Under the pieces are notes generated by a model, which ran no database searches, was not told the origin of the DNA, and worked only from the letters and a program-made list of their open reading frames with translations. 64,000 nt of DNA, from contig JALIZF010001286.1 in NCBI GenBank assembly GCA_029948255.1, forward strand, positions 1-64,000, given 5' to 3'. A program made the translations under genes and the position numbers. This document shows, piece after piece, positions 14,101 through 25,010 of this stretch. The stretch's first letter is position 1. Every line of letters starts with the position of its first letter. Source of the DNA: Telmatactis stephensoni (Eukaryota > Cnidaria > Anthozoa > Actiniaria > Isophelliidae).

Positions 14101-15531
14101 CTGAATTCAAAACTTGTGTTTTTCAGGATTAACCTGGATTTCAGTCCATCCTGTTTTTCAGGAAAAATCTGAATTTTAAACCTCTATTTTTGGGTCTATG
14201 AAATTATCACAAAAATATTAACGACTGAAATTATTGCTTGACGAGACACCCATGCAACAATAGTCTTTTTGAAAGATATCAGTGTAATTTATTGTGCTCT
14301 TTTAGATAAGTATCACAAACTAATTTTTTTTGGTTTTGTTCAGTTTTTGTTTTCTTTCAATGCTGGATTAATGTGATTTTCTGGTCTGCAAAATGTGTAA
14401 TATTTAGAAATTTCAACACTTTTTCACAAAACAAACAATATTTTCAGTTTATGCATTTTTGTGACAATACATACTTTGAAGATGAAAGAAAAGAGAAAGA
14501 AAGAAAGAAAGGAAAAGAAAGAAAGGAATTCAAAACAAAAGACAACTAAATTTCCCCTATTTCAAACAATTTGCACTATTTTGGCCAACAGACATACTGT
14601 ATTTTCACCTGACTGACAACTTTTCCGGCTAGTCTTTTCAATCATGCACTGGTAACATTAAAGCATTAAAACAATCCATATGCATTAATCTTACATTGCT
14701 GCTGCAGCTAGCTGCTTATGGCACTGGCTTTTGGAAGGCAGGCTTCACTATGGGCACATGACCAGTTAAACTAGTTTGAAAATCCGTTTTTAAATTATGT
14801 GAATTGAATTAATTGAAGTTTGGCTTTTTTCAGAAATGTAAATGTGAGACAAAAGGTCTGCAGTGCTGTCAGTGATCTTTCTTTCAGATTGAGAACTTCT
14901 GTCTGAAATGTAGTCCAGCAGACTGCATTTGTAGGTAATTTCAGTTGGGTGTGCCTATTTGGCTCTACCCTTTTTGGGGGTTTCCCCAACCAATGCTTTT
15001 GTTTTTCATTAAGAGTGTCTCACTGCATGGAGGCAAAGAAATTTAATATTGCATTTGCAGCCTTTTGACTCACTACATCAAAAGTAAATCATGAAGTATA
15101 TTCTTGGCTTAATTTTATTATTTCATTTTTTTTTTTTTTTCACCTCTTCGATTCACATTCCAATTTAGAGTGATGAACTTGGTGATTATGTTGCTTTTTA
15201 TTTTATTTTATCCAACAAATGATTTTATTTCCTATCTTTTTCCTGCATTTTTCATTTGAAAAACATTCTAGTTTTGAGGTACTTTTGAGCAGCACATAAT
15301 TCATTGTAAGGACTAAAAACCATGGGTGTTTCGCAGCAAAACCTTTTTTTTCAAAATAAATTCCTGCATATTTCAACTGGATGCTTAAATTTTCTCCTAT
15401 CAGAAAATGTTGAAATAATCGATGGCCGAGTTACTATATGCAGGGATGCTAACAAAGGCAAGTGTACAAGGCCAAACTGCAAATATTATCACAAGCCATC
15501 AACGTCAAGTACAACAAGTTCATCAACATGA
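4978..15531 (+). CDS. MBNL: Muscleblind-like (MBNL) RNA-binding splicing regulator, 3' part of gene
   Basis: Six coding exons: 4978-5100, 5467-5694, 7555-7675, 8266-8309, 11964-12042, 15404-15531. All have GT/AG borders, matching phases and a total of 723 nt (240 codons plus TGA). Muscleblind proteins bind YGCY motifs in pre-mRNA through paired CCCH zinc fingers and control alternative splicing, mainly in the nucleus. Residues 43-62 are a C-x7-C-x6-C-x3-H finger, directly followed by a C-x7-C-x4-C-x3-H finger with the family linker '[11 protein letters not shown]'. The lead-in '[16 protein letters not shown]' matches the start of vertebrate MBNL finger 3. A second pair (Cys178/186/191-His195 and Cys211/219/224-His228) forms the C terminus and is not part of the vertebrate layout. 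Fingers 1-2 and the start codon are absent, so the 5' end lies upstream of the window. Family assignment is very secure; the exact isoform set is inferred. Confidence 0.93.
5467..5694 (+). CDS. MBNL: Muscleblind exon encoding the finger 3-4 pair
   Basis: 76 codons, phase 0 at both ends, acceptor AG at 5465-5466 and donor GTATGG at 5695. It carries both CCCH fingers of one tandem RNA-binding unit, with the ligand spacings of MBNL fingers 3 (x7-x6-x3) and 4 (x7-x4-x3). The conserved tail '[17 protein letters not shown]' follows and ends in a Gln-rich stretch. This is the clearest muscleblind exon in the window. Confidence 0.96.
6414..6745. repeat. Three to four ~80-90-bp units with TCATCTTAGAGAG ends
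   Basis: The motif CATCTTAGAGAG recurs near 6417, 6506, 6597 and 6721, each followed by ...TAGCTCTC..., AAACAGG/AAGCA and an inverted CTCTCTAAGATG. The units look like a tandemly amplified short inverted-repeat element. Confidence 0.65.
6820..6876 (+). promoter_or_regulatory. Intronic UGCU cluster, candidate muscleblind autoregulation site
   Basis: Six TGCT motifs (6820, 6823, 6826, 6845, 6867, 6873) plus TGCC/CTGC variants in 57 bp on the sense strand. YGCU is the known MBNL binding core, and vertebrate MBNL genes regulate their own exons. A site here is inferred from motif density only. Confidence 0.35.
7555..7675 (+). CDS. MBNL: Muscleblind linker exon, Pro/Phe/Gly-rich
   Basis: The exon starts after TAG at 7552-7554 and ends before GTATGT at 7676. 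It is 121 nt long, entering in phase 0 and leaving in phase 1. The peptide runs from '[19 protein letters not shown]' to '[14 protein letters not shown]' and is low complexity, as expected of the variable C-terminal half of muscleblind proteins. The call rests on splice sites and phase fit with the exon at 8266, because the residues themselves are not diagnostic. Confidence 0.72.
7781..8145. repeat. 12-bp minisatellite (AATGAATGAACA)n in muscleblind intron
   Basis: About thirty degenerate units of AATGAATGAACA. Because the unit is a multiple of three, long serine/histidine-rich reading frames run through it on the minus strand. They are repeat artefacts, not genes. Confidence 0.92.
8266..8309 (+). 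CDS. MBNL: Muscleblind short linker exon
   Basis: A 44-nt exon between TTTTTAG (ending 8265) and GTAGCA (8310). Entering in phase 1 and leaving in phase 0, it completes a Val codon and adds '[14 protein letters not shown]'. It can join in frame to either the zinc-finger exon at 11964 or the alternative terminal exon at 9182. That makes it the likely branch point for two C termini. Confidence 0.7.
9182..9331 (+). CDS. MBNL: Putative alternative terminal exon of muscleblind
   Basis: Follows the acceptor TTCCTGCAG ending at 9181. In the phase set by the exon ending at 8309 it encodes 49 residues starting '[15 protein letters not shown]' and stops with TGA at 9329-9331. Use of this exon would end the protein before the extra zinc-finger pair. 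The other two frames also stay open and proline/glutamine-rich for some distance, one to 9404 and one to 9453. A different entry phase or an indel in the assembly is therefore possible. No in-phase donor leading to the exon at 11964 was found. Confidence 0.5.
   Translation, partial: WAPQVPPPPPQSGNFIPMEWQHPSNASKYVTHATSDYFYTGTTSTPTSI
9332..11963 (+). other. Putative alternative 3' UTR, then muscleblind intron
   Basis: Non-coding. The first part would be 3' UTR if the exon at 9182 is terminal. The region is AT-rich with several T- and A-runs (10068-10082, 10260-10290). I see no further exon and no defined transposon. Confidence 0.5.
11964..12042 (+). CDS. MBNL: Muscleblind exon encoding the first extra CCCH finger
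   Basis: Acceptor TTTCAACAG ends at 11963; donor GTGAGC begins at 12043; 79 nt, phase 0 in and phase 1 out. It encodes '[20 protein letters not shown]', then Tyr-Ala-His-Ile-Thr-Asp: a C-x7-C-x4-C-x3-H finger. The phase-1 end pairs exactly with the exon at 15404. Confidence 0.88.
12641..12696 (+). promoter_or_regulatory. Intronic UGCU cluster 2
   Basis: Six TGCT motifs (12641, 12649, 12656, 12659, 12680, 12693) within 56 bp, between the two extra-finger exons. Same reasoning as for the cluster at 6820; function is inferred. Confidence 0.33.
13255..13457. mobile_element. MITE with CCTTGGAGGGAATT / AATTCCCTC inverted arms
   Basis: The left arm (13255-13300, TGTGTAGTTCCAGAAAATAT...) is matched in inverted orientation by the right arm (13413-13457, ...ATATTTTCTGTGACTACACA). 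The core is G-rich. Small ORFs in it are not conserved-looking. Confidence 0.7.
13862..13917 (+). promoter_or_regulatory. Intronic UGCU cluster 3
   Basis: Seven TGCT motifs (13862, 13884, 13894, 13898, 13908, 13911, 13914) in 56 bp of the last muscleblind intron. Candidate self-binding site, inferred from motif density. Confidence 0.33.
15404..15531 (+). CDS. MBNL: Muscleblind terminal exon with second extra CCCH finger
   Basis: The acceptor TATCAG ends at 15403. The first two bases complete a Lys codon, and the exon reads '[20 protein letters not shown]' followed by '[15 protein letters not shown]' and a Ser/Thr tail to TGA at 15529-15531. Finger spacing is C-x7-C-x4-C-x3-H. The inter-finger segment 'IIDGRVTIC' resembles the 'ENGRVIAC' and 'DNTVTVC' linkers of MBNL pairs. 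An AATAAA at 15543-15548 lies only 12 nt past the stop, so the true poly(A) site may be further on. Confidence 0.88.
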
Positions 15532-16732
15532 GACAAGGTAACAATAAAGAACGATAGATAGAAAGAAAGAAAGAAAGATGATCTTTTGCTGAAAAAGAAC
15601 AGTGGGAAATGCTTAATTATTAGTGATGAAGTTACATCATCAATGTCATATTATACATAATTTAATTCCATAAATTATTCTGTTATTTCACTACTCTAAG
15701 TTGCTTTAAGAATAAATAGTACTAGTTGTATATATAGGTGGACATTAAGCAACTAATTACACCTACAGCAATTCTGATTAATTTGCACAATTACTTGCCT
15801 GGGTTAAAATTCATATCCAAATTGACTTCTCCATCAGAAGTTTGCATAATGGCATGTTAGTGCATTAGAAGATGCCCAGATGCTTCATAGTTATGCAGGG
15901 AGTTCATTATTAAAAGGATGGGCACTGGGGAGGTTGGCAAACTGTAAAGACAGCTTTGCTCAGCCATCTTGAACAACTCAAATGACCTTTTGCTAATGAA
16001 CATCATGTAGTAATGCGTTAAGGTGTCAGCCAGATGACCTTCTGTTAAAGAATTTTAATGAACTCCTTGTTTATGTGCAAATTAATTATGATTATCATCA
16101 ATATACTGGCCAAATAGCAAACTGCCCTCTTGAAAACACGCTGTTCAGTAGGCGAAAATTGAATTTGACGGGCTGCAAATACATTTGCAGCCCTGTTGCT
16201 GATTGGCTGAGAAGGCATCAAGCGACAGCCTAGTATATTGATGATAATGATAATGACATGACTTGTGTCGGCCATATTGTTTATTTGTGGCCCTTGTAGC
16301 ATCATTTGCACCCTTGCTGCGCTCGGGCACAAATGAAGCTACTCGGGCCACAAATAATAACCAATATGCCCTCCAAAAGTCATGTTTACTTATTGTCCTA
16401 TTCACATGCATTTTTAAAGCTGTGTCTAAGCCTCTAAACAGCACCTATATGAACCATGAATGCATATCATAGAGAACTTACAATATTTAAAATTGAAAAC
16501 AGCTAATCTGATCATAAACTAAAATGTGCTGGTTCACTTAATACTGATGTTAAGGACACCTCGTAAACAGTTGCCTGGTGGTGGTTGTACATTGCTTGCA
16601 CTAAAGGATTAAGTTTCAAGGTTTTCTTGTACAGTTTGTGACTCTAAATTAGACAAAATCACTTGGCTTGAAAAACAAGCATTGCTTGTCTAAAACCCAG
16701 AAAACCCTGACAACCCAACAAAGATGAAACAT

Positions 16733-16876
16733 AGAACGATAACACTTAAACCGTGAAATAACTTAGCAACTAAATAGAGACAAATAGTAGCAAAACCCTT
16801 TGTCTTCTATTGTTTCATTAGTACTATTTGTACTTTTTAGTTAGTACTTGTTTCACGGTTTAAGTGCTATCGCTCT
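16733..16876. mobile_element. Hairpin MITE (AGAACGATAACACTTAAACCG arms)
   Basis: About 26-bp arms, AGAACGATAACACTTAAACC... and its near-perfect inverse ending ...GTGCTATCGCTCT, enclose roughly 90 bp of AT-rich loop. Confidence 0.65.
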
Positions 16877-17088
16877 AGCCAGAATCAAAATGTGATTGCA
16901 AAAAGAGGATTAGAAGTGTGGTGGCAGAAGCTGGATACTTGATGTCTAATCCTCTACAATATCAAGAAGTTACAAAATGCTTTCAAAGACTACAAATAAA
17001 TCAATTTATTTGTTGTTTTGTTGGAGTTGGCTATAGACCTAATTTACTTGTCTTGCCCCAGTGTTTTCACATTACTAACAGTCCTCAA

Positions 17089-17195
17089 GGCTGGGTTGTT
17101 TGAAGGCAGTTAATGCTAATCCTGGGTTAAAATGAATGGTTTTCTTTAAGTTAATCCTGGGTTAATGCTAATCATCTTTCAAACATCCAGGCCCT
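17089..17195. mobile_element. Diverged short palindromic element (TTAATCCTGGGTTA type)
   Basis: Imperfect inverted arms built around TTAATGCTAATCCTGGGTTA. It is clearly related to the better preserved element at 19861-19954, which has CCTAGGTTGAACTGG and the same TTTTCTTT loop. Confidence 0.5.
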
Positions 17196-19860
17196 GGGGA
17201 ATAAGTTTCAAGCACAGAAACATTTTCCAAGAGAATCATTCTGGGGAGCATTTAAGTAGTTTAGGCAAGCAAATAATTGAAAAAAGTTTTTATCTGCTCC
17301 CAAAAATAATTTTTCCAGACAGCAATGTCTCACATCATTTTTTAGTAATGGACCATTTTCTAAAGGTTGCACGTCACAGCTTAAATTCAGTCTTAGTCTC
17401 ACTTAAAACCCAGATTTCAAACATCAATGGACTATAAATAATCCAGGATCAAAAATCACAAAATAGTTTATGTTTATATTAACTAAGAACAATAATATAT
17501 TGTTCTAGTTATAAAAACTTTAAAATTAAAACTTGGAGTTGAAATGAATTTTTCATGGCCCGTCAATGGCACATCATAAGAATTTTGGTAGTTGCATGGC
17601 TGTTATGACTTCTGTCAGGCAGTTAGTTTATGAGGTGATTTCATCTTCCTGAAATTTCATCACCAGAGCAAGCAAAAAAATAATGACTAGGTGTAGTTGG
17701 AGCTTTCCATCTATGAGAGTCTTAGACTCTATAAGATCCATTAATTTAATATTTTTATTTAATAATTATTATTATGCAATAAAATCTGTATCAGGCTTGT
17801 ATAGATATATATGCTTAGTGTTCAGCTTGGGTTTGTCCAATTATGCATAGCATATAAGACCTTGACTAGAAATCCAATCTGACTTTACAATATATTGCCT
17901 GACATTACAACGAATAAAGTTGTACTCTAAATATAAAAAAAATTAACTTAAATTTCCATATAGAGACATTGCTAATGCACCTTCAGATAATAATTAGGCA
18001 TTAGTCCATATTGAAAGAAAGGAAGAGAATGAATGTGAATGAAAGGAAGAAAATAAGATGCAGAATTCTAGTGATGTTGGAACTAGAACACTGGCAGTAG
18101 TAAACAGAGAGATTAGGTTTATCAAACATTAGACAAGCTTCGGCATGACATGTCTATACTTCTTATAGAATCTTCACTGATTTTATCTTCTAAACCCAAC
18201 TCCTCACTTCACTGAGGATGAATGGAAATGGGATTGGATGAAAATGGATTTAGGAATAAGAAATATGGCATATCATTTCAACAGCTTTTAGATTACACCA
18301 ATGAATTATATTGCACATGATGAACAGGTTTGCAGAACCTTGGGCCATAATTGGGGGCTTGTCATTTACCCTAAGCCTTAGCTAGAGCTGCAGGAGATAT
18401 GGGGCTTGACAAATTCTGAATTGCAGGGCTTGTCTCTAACCTTAAACCTTAGCTAGGGCTGAAATTGCATGGCTTCACAAATCGTATAGGCTCATATGTT
18501 GGAACTTTTTCTGCAAATGTTCAAGCCATGCCCAACAGCAGTTGAGCTGTGTGTTGACCCATGCAGCTACAACAGTTGATGCAGAAAGAATTTGATGGTA
18601 CCCCTGGAAGGGGTGTGTGAAACTGTGGCAGGTAAACACACATATAAACTCTGCGTTGTACCAAATAATTGCAGGAAAATTTCCATCATGTGTTGCAAGT
18701 CTCACACCTTAGCTAGGACTGAAGCTGCCTCAAAGCCTTAGCTAGGGCTGAAATTGTTTGGTGTGCCACAGCCATAAGTTCTAATGCTGCAATATATCTC
18801 AAAGGAAGGTGCTACGACCTTCAAAAATTAACATAAAATAACTCAATTATATTAAGTAGTTCACAGATGTACATTAATGTACAGATTCTACAAGTATACA
18901 GCACCAAGCAATAATACTATTTTATTGTCCATAATATATACATAGGCACTTCAGACAATCCAAGGAAGCATTCTTATTCAGATATTCAAGAACAGTAATC
19001 ATTTTATTTGAATAGGTGGGCATAGGCACCACTGAACATCCTGTAAGATTTTGTGAATATACAATGTATGAGTGTCTTATGTCAATAGTATAGTCTGAAT
19101 AGATTGTTACTGAGTGAATACTTACTAGTTGAGCCTCTGGAAACTCTTTACCAAAAGCAATTTTAGCTTTGGATCCAGCTATCTACAACAAATTTGTGCT
19201 TCTATGGAGATTTTTGTTTGGCAGATTCTGCATTCATTAATTCTGTAAATTATGCACGTGCATTGACAACCTGAATGTCAAAACCATGGCATGAGTGACT
19301 GCTACTGGTAATACAGTGTGGCACAGTCTGAGCCATGTCAGGGTTTAACATTCTGTTAAAATCTACTATTTGTTTTAGTTGGGTTTGTATGATTGACACA
19401 AGCATTACCTCAAGTAACATATGCAGACCCAATAATGTGCTTCACACTAGCTAGCAGTACTTGTCTCTTTTTGCCAATGTGATAGAAATGATGCAGTAGA
19501 AACCAGAACTAAGAATCGTTTCAAAGCATGTTAGATCCAAAGCTATTATTGCCCCAATCCACAACAGAAGAAAATTCTTGATATGACAAAATATACGCTT
19601 TTGTTATTAGAATTAAATGCCCTAATATTTGCATACTCAGGCACTTTTGCTTGCTTTTCTAAACTACTTCTAGACTAGTTTTCTGGCTTTAAAAACCAGA
19701 TTACAATAAATAATATTTAATTATAATATGTGCCTTATAGATTAGTCATGTTCATTGCTGGTTATGAGACTGTTCAAAACCAGTGAATCATAAGAATCAT
19801 AAGACGACAATGCAAGAGTTGTTGGACTATTGTCATTGGAATGGAATTGGTGTTCAGGGA

Positions 19861-19954
19861 CTGGTTGCTCAAAGGCGGGTTAACGTTAACCCTAGGTTGA
19901 ACTGGACAGTTTTCTTTAGACTTAAGTCTGGGTTACCCGCCTTTTAGCAACCAG
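19861..19954. mobile_element. Short palindromic MITE (CTGGTTGCTCAAAGG ends)
   Basis: 94 bp with inverted ends CTGGTTGCTCAAAGGCGGGT and ACCCGCCTTTTAGCAACCAG. The core TTAACCCTAGG is shared with the element at 17089. Confidence 0.7.
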
Positions 19955-22669
19955 CCCCAGAATTGAACTCACTCTAGGTATCTGGTCAGACAGTTGGTTT
20001 TGAGCAGTCTGATAACCCAATCAAAGATAAAGCAAATTTGACTTATTTTTGTACTGTCGTCATTGTGTACATTTACGCTGTATATTACCTTCAACACGGT
20101 TATATAATTTGCTCTTTTAAGCACTCATTTTATCATGCTTTTGCAAGCTGGCTGCAAAACAAGCTCACCAAAAAGTACTAAATAGGTTAAGGAAAGCAAC
20201 ACTTTCCATGTATCCAAGATAGTCAAATGCAAGCTAGGATTTTCAACATCAAATAGGACTCAAAGAAGTCAACATTCTTTTATCTGGCTCTGCAAAACCT
20301 GATTGATTTCAGTCTTACTTATAGGACATTTGTGACATTAGGATGAATGAAAACAACTTCCATCAATGTAAAGATAAGAAATCTATATCTTGCATTCTAT
20401 TGGTTCATTCTATTCGGCACCCTGAATGGCTCAAAAGCCCAGTTCCTCAAGAAAGGCTTAGTTTTAAAGAACAATCAAACTATAAGATAGTAATATTCAA
20501 CGAAATCAATTTCAAAATACAAAATAATTTACAATGATATGAAAAACAAAAGAAAGTTAAAAAAGTATGTATAGTCTATGCTATTTTATACTATTAATTA
20601 AAAAAAGTAAAATTGTTATTTTATATTATTTATTTAAGACAAGTTCCTTCAAAAGACTAGTTTTGTCAGGGTGTGGAGATTTCATGTATATACTAGGTAA
20701 ACCTTGTTGTACATGGCCGGCACGCCTGACATTATTGTCAGTAATATTGTTTTAATGAGTAAAGAGAGAGAGTTTTAGATGTATTTCAGTAAAGTTGTAT
20801 ATTAGTTTTAATGAGTAATTTTAGAAAAGCAATAGCATATTTAAGATGGTTTATGATTTCGATGTCTTTGAGCTGGATATTTTGCTCTTGTGATGAAATG
20901 TTGACCTCCAAAAATAATTCTAAGGAATACTTTATCATCCAAGATAGCCTGTAAAATTCTCTTGTGGAAGACGTGGAGAATCAGGAAGATCTCTGGAACT
21001 TGTAGTAAAAGGGTCGACTCTCCCTCTCCTCCCTAAGAGCCTTTTACATGGCTACAAATGAATGTCCTATGGTAAATATCTTGGATCTTATCCTCTAACC
21101 TTATAAAAATATTACCTTTTTATTTTTGCATTAAGTGTGAAAGCTTCAGTATTGTTAATTAACTTCTATGTAACCCTAGCATGTGTAATTTATTCATACT
21201 AATTGACACCTTAAAATTACAGTTGCTATGGCTACAAAGTAGAATTGTGATATAATATAACTTTAAATCTGAAAAACTTTCTGACATAAATTGGATTTTA
21301 ACTCGTGCACTGGTTGTAAAGTATACAGCAGAAATGGTTTGGATAGCAAAGATGATATTTTTGAATTCAGTTTGGAGAAGCAAGGTCGGATTTATGGGAG
21401 GGGTGCAGAGGGTGTGCACCTCTGATCTAGAGACTACTTTGAACCCTTTTCTTTTTAAAGAAAGTTTGCCAAAGTATCCTCTGGATACTTAAGATAGTTT
21501 CCGACTTCTGTAACACTGCAACCCCTCCTGAAAGTCCTGGATCTGCCCCAAGAAGCTAAGGCACAGTCTTGAGGCGGTGGGGTTTTGTGTATCTCCCAGA
21601 ATTATATATCTATAGCTATTACAGATTGAGTTATTGGCTGCAGATCAGAATGTTTAACTGTATTTTACTAACCATTAACAATGGTCCATGTCCACAACCA
21701 TAGTTTATAAGAAAGAGAATTACAGCTAAATGTAGTAGTGATTGCAGCCATAGTGCTAGTTACACAGGAAACCCCACTGGTTTGAACTGATCATTTGTCA
21801 ACCACTTGAAAAGTTAGTTGAAAGGTTTGTTTTTATAAACCCCCTTGAGAATGTAGAATTTAACCATCCCACCATTAATTTTCCTCAACTCATCTATCCC
21901 ATCCATCCAACATATTGAAAAACAATGACCTACTCCTTCCAATTATGATATGCCTCAATTCTGTACTTTACAACTGGTGCATTGTAAGTTGACTGGCATG
22001 TACCATTGCATTATTTCTGCAAATTAAAAAAACATCTGTTTGCAACCATATAACTCGGCTCCAAATTGTACTATCTTTTGTGACATCTTAAAAAGAAATT
22101 GCTCAATTGCCCCAGAGTAGTTAGCAAATTCATTGATAATATTATTGGAAGTTGAATTTCGTACAACTCGGAATCATGGAGCTGTATGCATGTTGCATGC
22201 CTGTCAACCCAGAGTTATTAAGATCACTTAAATCCTGTTCCGTGAAGAAGCACTAAATTCAATGAGACAAATCTCAGTAAGCTTGCTTGGTGCGCGTGGC
22301 ACCACTAGGACCTGTTTTGATTGGCTGAGGATATGGAGGGGGCATGTAGATCTAGAGCATAACATACCCCAGGCAAGGGTGTTCCATCTCTAAAGAATTG
22401 CCTAAAAGCCATCTACTAGTTTTGTCTCTCCCTACACAATGAGACTGGATGGCCAAACTGATATACAAGGCCATCCTGCCTAAGAAGCAACCAGCTCAGG
22501 AGTGCTACATTTTACTAGGGATGGCGAGTAAGGGAAGGATGACTCCAATAGAATCCTCTTCCCTTGTAGGGTAACTCGTTAACTCTCTTCCCTTCAAAAG
22601 GAGAGTCTTTTGGGCATCTTGTCATCAAGTTTACATGAGTTTTGTTTCATTGATAAAGTGCCTACCTAA

Positions 22670-22914
22670 CAGGGTCGTGACATGGTACGTGGGATCAGGG
22701 ATCACAGGCTTGGGATCGGGATCACCCTTAAGCCATGGGATCGGGGTCACAAACGTGGGATCGGGATCAGTAGTCAAATCAACAGGATTCAGGGATCAAA
22801 ATTTTCACAACTGGGATCAGGGATCAAAATAAGAGAACTTTTGGGATCAGGGATCAAAACTTTCGACCAAAAAACGGGATCACGAGCGAAAAAACGTACC
22901 ATGTCACGACCCTG
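22670..22914. mobile_element. MITE with GGGATCAGGGATCA core, copy 1
   Basis: Terminal inverted repeat CAGGGTCGTGACATGGTACG / CGTACCATGTCACGACCCTG, flanked on both sides by TACCTAA (7-bp target duplication). The interior is a degenerate array of GGGATCAGGGATCAAAA. A second, diverged copy lies at 28423-28687. No transposase. Confidence 0.85.
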
Positions 22915-23171
22915 TACCTAAGGTCTATGTCACACTGACTAGCTGTAATACTCATCAGACCTATCTAGTAGTAGCCCACTTAGAAGTGTCTGTACTCGGC
23001 TCTATTTGTGGCTTTAAGCCAAACAGGGAACACCGTTATTTTGAACAAATGAAATTAACAATTATATTTATGCAGAGTCCAGTTCTTAAGATTTTACAAA
23101 AAGAACCAATAAAGCGTTGGAATCAAAGCATTGTTGTTGTACTTCTTTGTGTGTGTGCGTGCTTGCGTGCG

Positions 23172-23235
23172 TTTGCATGTGTGTGTGTGTGTGTGTGTGT
23201 GTGTGAGTATGTATGTGTGTGTGCGGTGCGTGCGT
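23172..23235. repeat. (GT)n microsatellite
   Basis: A GT run of about 30 bp from 23177, followed by impure GTGTGCG/GTATGT repeats. Cysteine/valine- and threonine/histidine-rich frames over it are artefacts. Confidence 0.9.
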
Positions 23236-23261
23236 AGTGCGTGTTTATGTACGCGCGTGTA

Positions 23262-23396
23262 CACTGAGCCAACCGCTGCCCAGTTGGCTCGGTTGAGCGT
23301 CGGTCTTTCGTGCGGGAGGTCGTGGGTTCACGCCCAGGCCGAATCACAACACTCACCTTTGTAACTACATCTGCAAATGGTTAGACCTTCAGGTCA

Positions 23397-23428
<32 letters not shown>

Positions 23429-23540
23429 TGTCCTCCCATCCCTTCCTTAACCTGTATATGGGGGACATTAAAGAAACCTGTTGAGCTATTCGTATAAGAG
23501 TAGGGGATTGTCGCCCGGTATAACAGTCTGTCTTTACCAC
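23262..23540 (+). mobile_element. tRNA-derived SINE, family 2
   Basis: The head contains an A-box-like TTGGCTCGGTTGAGCG and a B-box-like GTGGGTTCACGCCC at tRNA spacing (about 23284-23337). An unrelated ~200-bp body follows, with no functional tRNA fold or 3' end. This is a SINE rather than a tRNA gene. Confidence 0.7.
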
Positions 23541-23619
23541 TAACAAACACTATTAAGCGCATTTGATTATATACATATAGATATTTGTGCTAGATAAATG
23601 CTAAAATTTCTTCTTTTTT

Positions 23620-24070
23620 TTCATTTGTACACGCTGTGCAACGTGCAGTTTTTTGAGTTTTGCAAGCAACTGCAGAATTGCATCGTGTGTCCGTCCTGCA
23701 ACGTTTTAGATAAAGGCCGTATACATGATGTAACTTTTCTTGCAATGTTTCGCTAACAGCATTCTCACCGTGTGTCCATCCCCCCACAACAACAACAACA
23801 ACAACAATAAGCAACTGCAGAGTTACGTTGCTGGAGTAAAACTCGACTACAGCTGTTCCACGCAGCATTGCAGTAATAGTCCCAGGAAAATTGCATGTGA
23901 ACGTGTGTCAGAATACAACAACTCCTTACCACGTTTTGTTTTCTTGCATACAACAGCAGTTACAATATGTGCCCACCTCTGTAGCAGTTCCATGCAATTA
24001 AGCAGCGTTCCTTGCGGATTTGCAATTCAAACGTCATTACTGCGACAACGATTCTATCGCGACCAACAAC
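23620..24070. mobile_element. Degenerate TGCAACRTG-rich inverted-repeat element(s)
   Basis: Repeated TGCAAC/GTTGCA words with CGTGTGTCC and CACACG motifs, the same vocabulary as the complete MITE at 53615-53834. Includes a (CAA)n tract near 23787-23808. Boundaries are unclear; probably several nested remnants. Confidence 0.4.
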
Positions 24071-24933
24071 GAATTCAAACTTTTAGTTGAATTTTGGGAG
24101 GAGCTGATGTAAATGCCCTCAAAGGGCCTCAAGGTGGATGGCAAACGTGGATCGAGGGCAGTTCTCCGCCTCCTTGAAATGATTGGCAGGTCAGAAAAAT
24201 CCCACTGAAAGTTTACTAAGTTGTTGTTTGCGATACAAGCGCTTCCGCAGTAAAATCGCCCTTTGTAATATCACAGATCTTGACTGCACTCTAAGATGAT
24301 TTACTGTGCAATGCAGTAAAGTCTCATCATATGATAACCACGCTAAAAGGTCGTGCTGCACACAACACTGCAATGAAAGTGACATCTCAGCTATAGTTAG
24401 CGCAAAGTCGCGAACCGCCTTCCCGAGAGCTGGAATTAAAAACGCCAGTCTGATGTACTTTTTGACCGTATGGCGCGTTTTTATGGTCTTATTCAGTCTC
24501 CTTACCCTTAAAACAAGGTAAATAATTTTGATATTTTAGAAACTTGAGATATAATTACTATATATTTGTACTGGCAGTATTAAGGTTTGGGTGTGGCAGT
24601 ACATGTCAAACGAAAGGGCATACAACAGACCAAATAGGACGGGTTGATGGTGATAGTGCGGAAGAAAACAGGTATTTACATTAATTTCAAATTTGATTAA
24701 AGCGGCCATTATCATAAAACTGGAAGTATGGAAAACAGGGTGGGGCACTATAGCTAATTAAGTAGAGTACTAGCCTGCGTAGCGGCCCTCCAGGGGACTG
24801 GGGAGGAGAGTACTCGTAAAGAATTATCACATTTCATGGAACACCTTGTTAATGTAATAGTCTTATCTATTAATTCTAAGTGAAAATTTATTCCAGTAAC
24901 AAAGCTTTAGAAAAGGAATCTAGAATAAAGATT

Positions 24934-25010
24934 AACGCAAATATCCGACGTCGTTTCGGAGTCATCTTGACTCCATTAATGATGACTCCGAAACGTCGGA
25001 TATTTGCGTT
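24934..25010. mobile_element. 77-bp hairpin (AACGCAAATATCCGACG arms)
   Basis: Arms AACGCAAATATCCGACGT.. and ..ACGTCGGATATTTGCGTT pair almost perfectly around a loop containing CTTGACTCCATTAATGATG. A (GAA)n tract follows. Confidence 0.7.

Larger units (their letters stand above)
12043..15403 (+). other. Last muscleblind intron
   Basis: 3.36 kb. It contains two TGCT-rich clusters (12641-12696 and 13862-13917), an inverted-repeat element (13255-13457) and a (GAAA)n tract near 14485-14530. No extra exon is recognisable. Confidence 0.65.
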
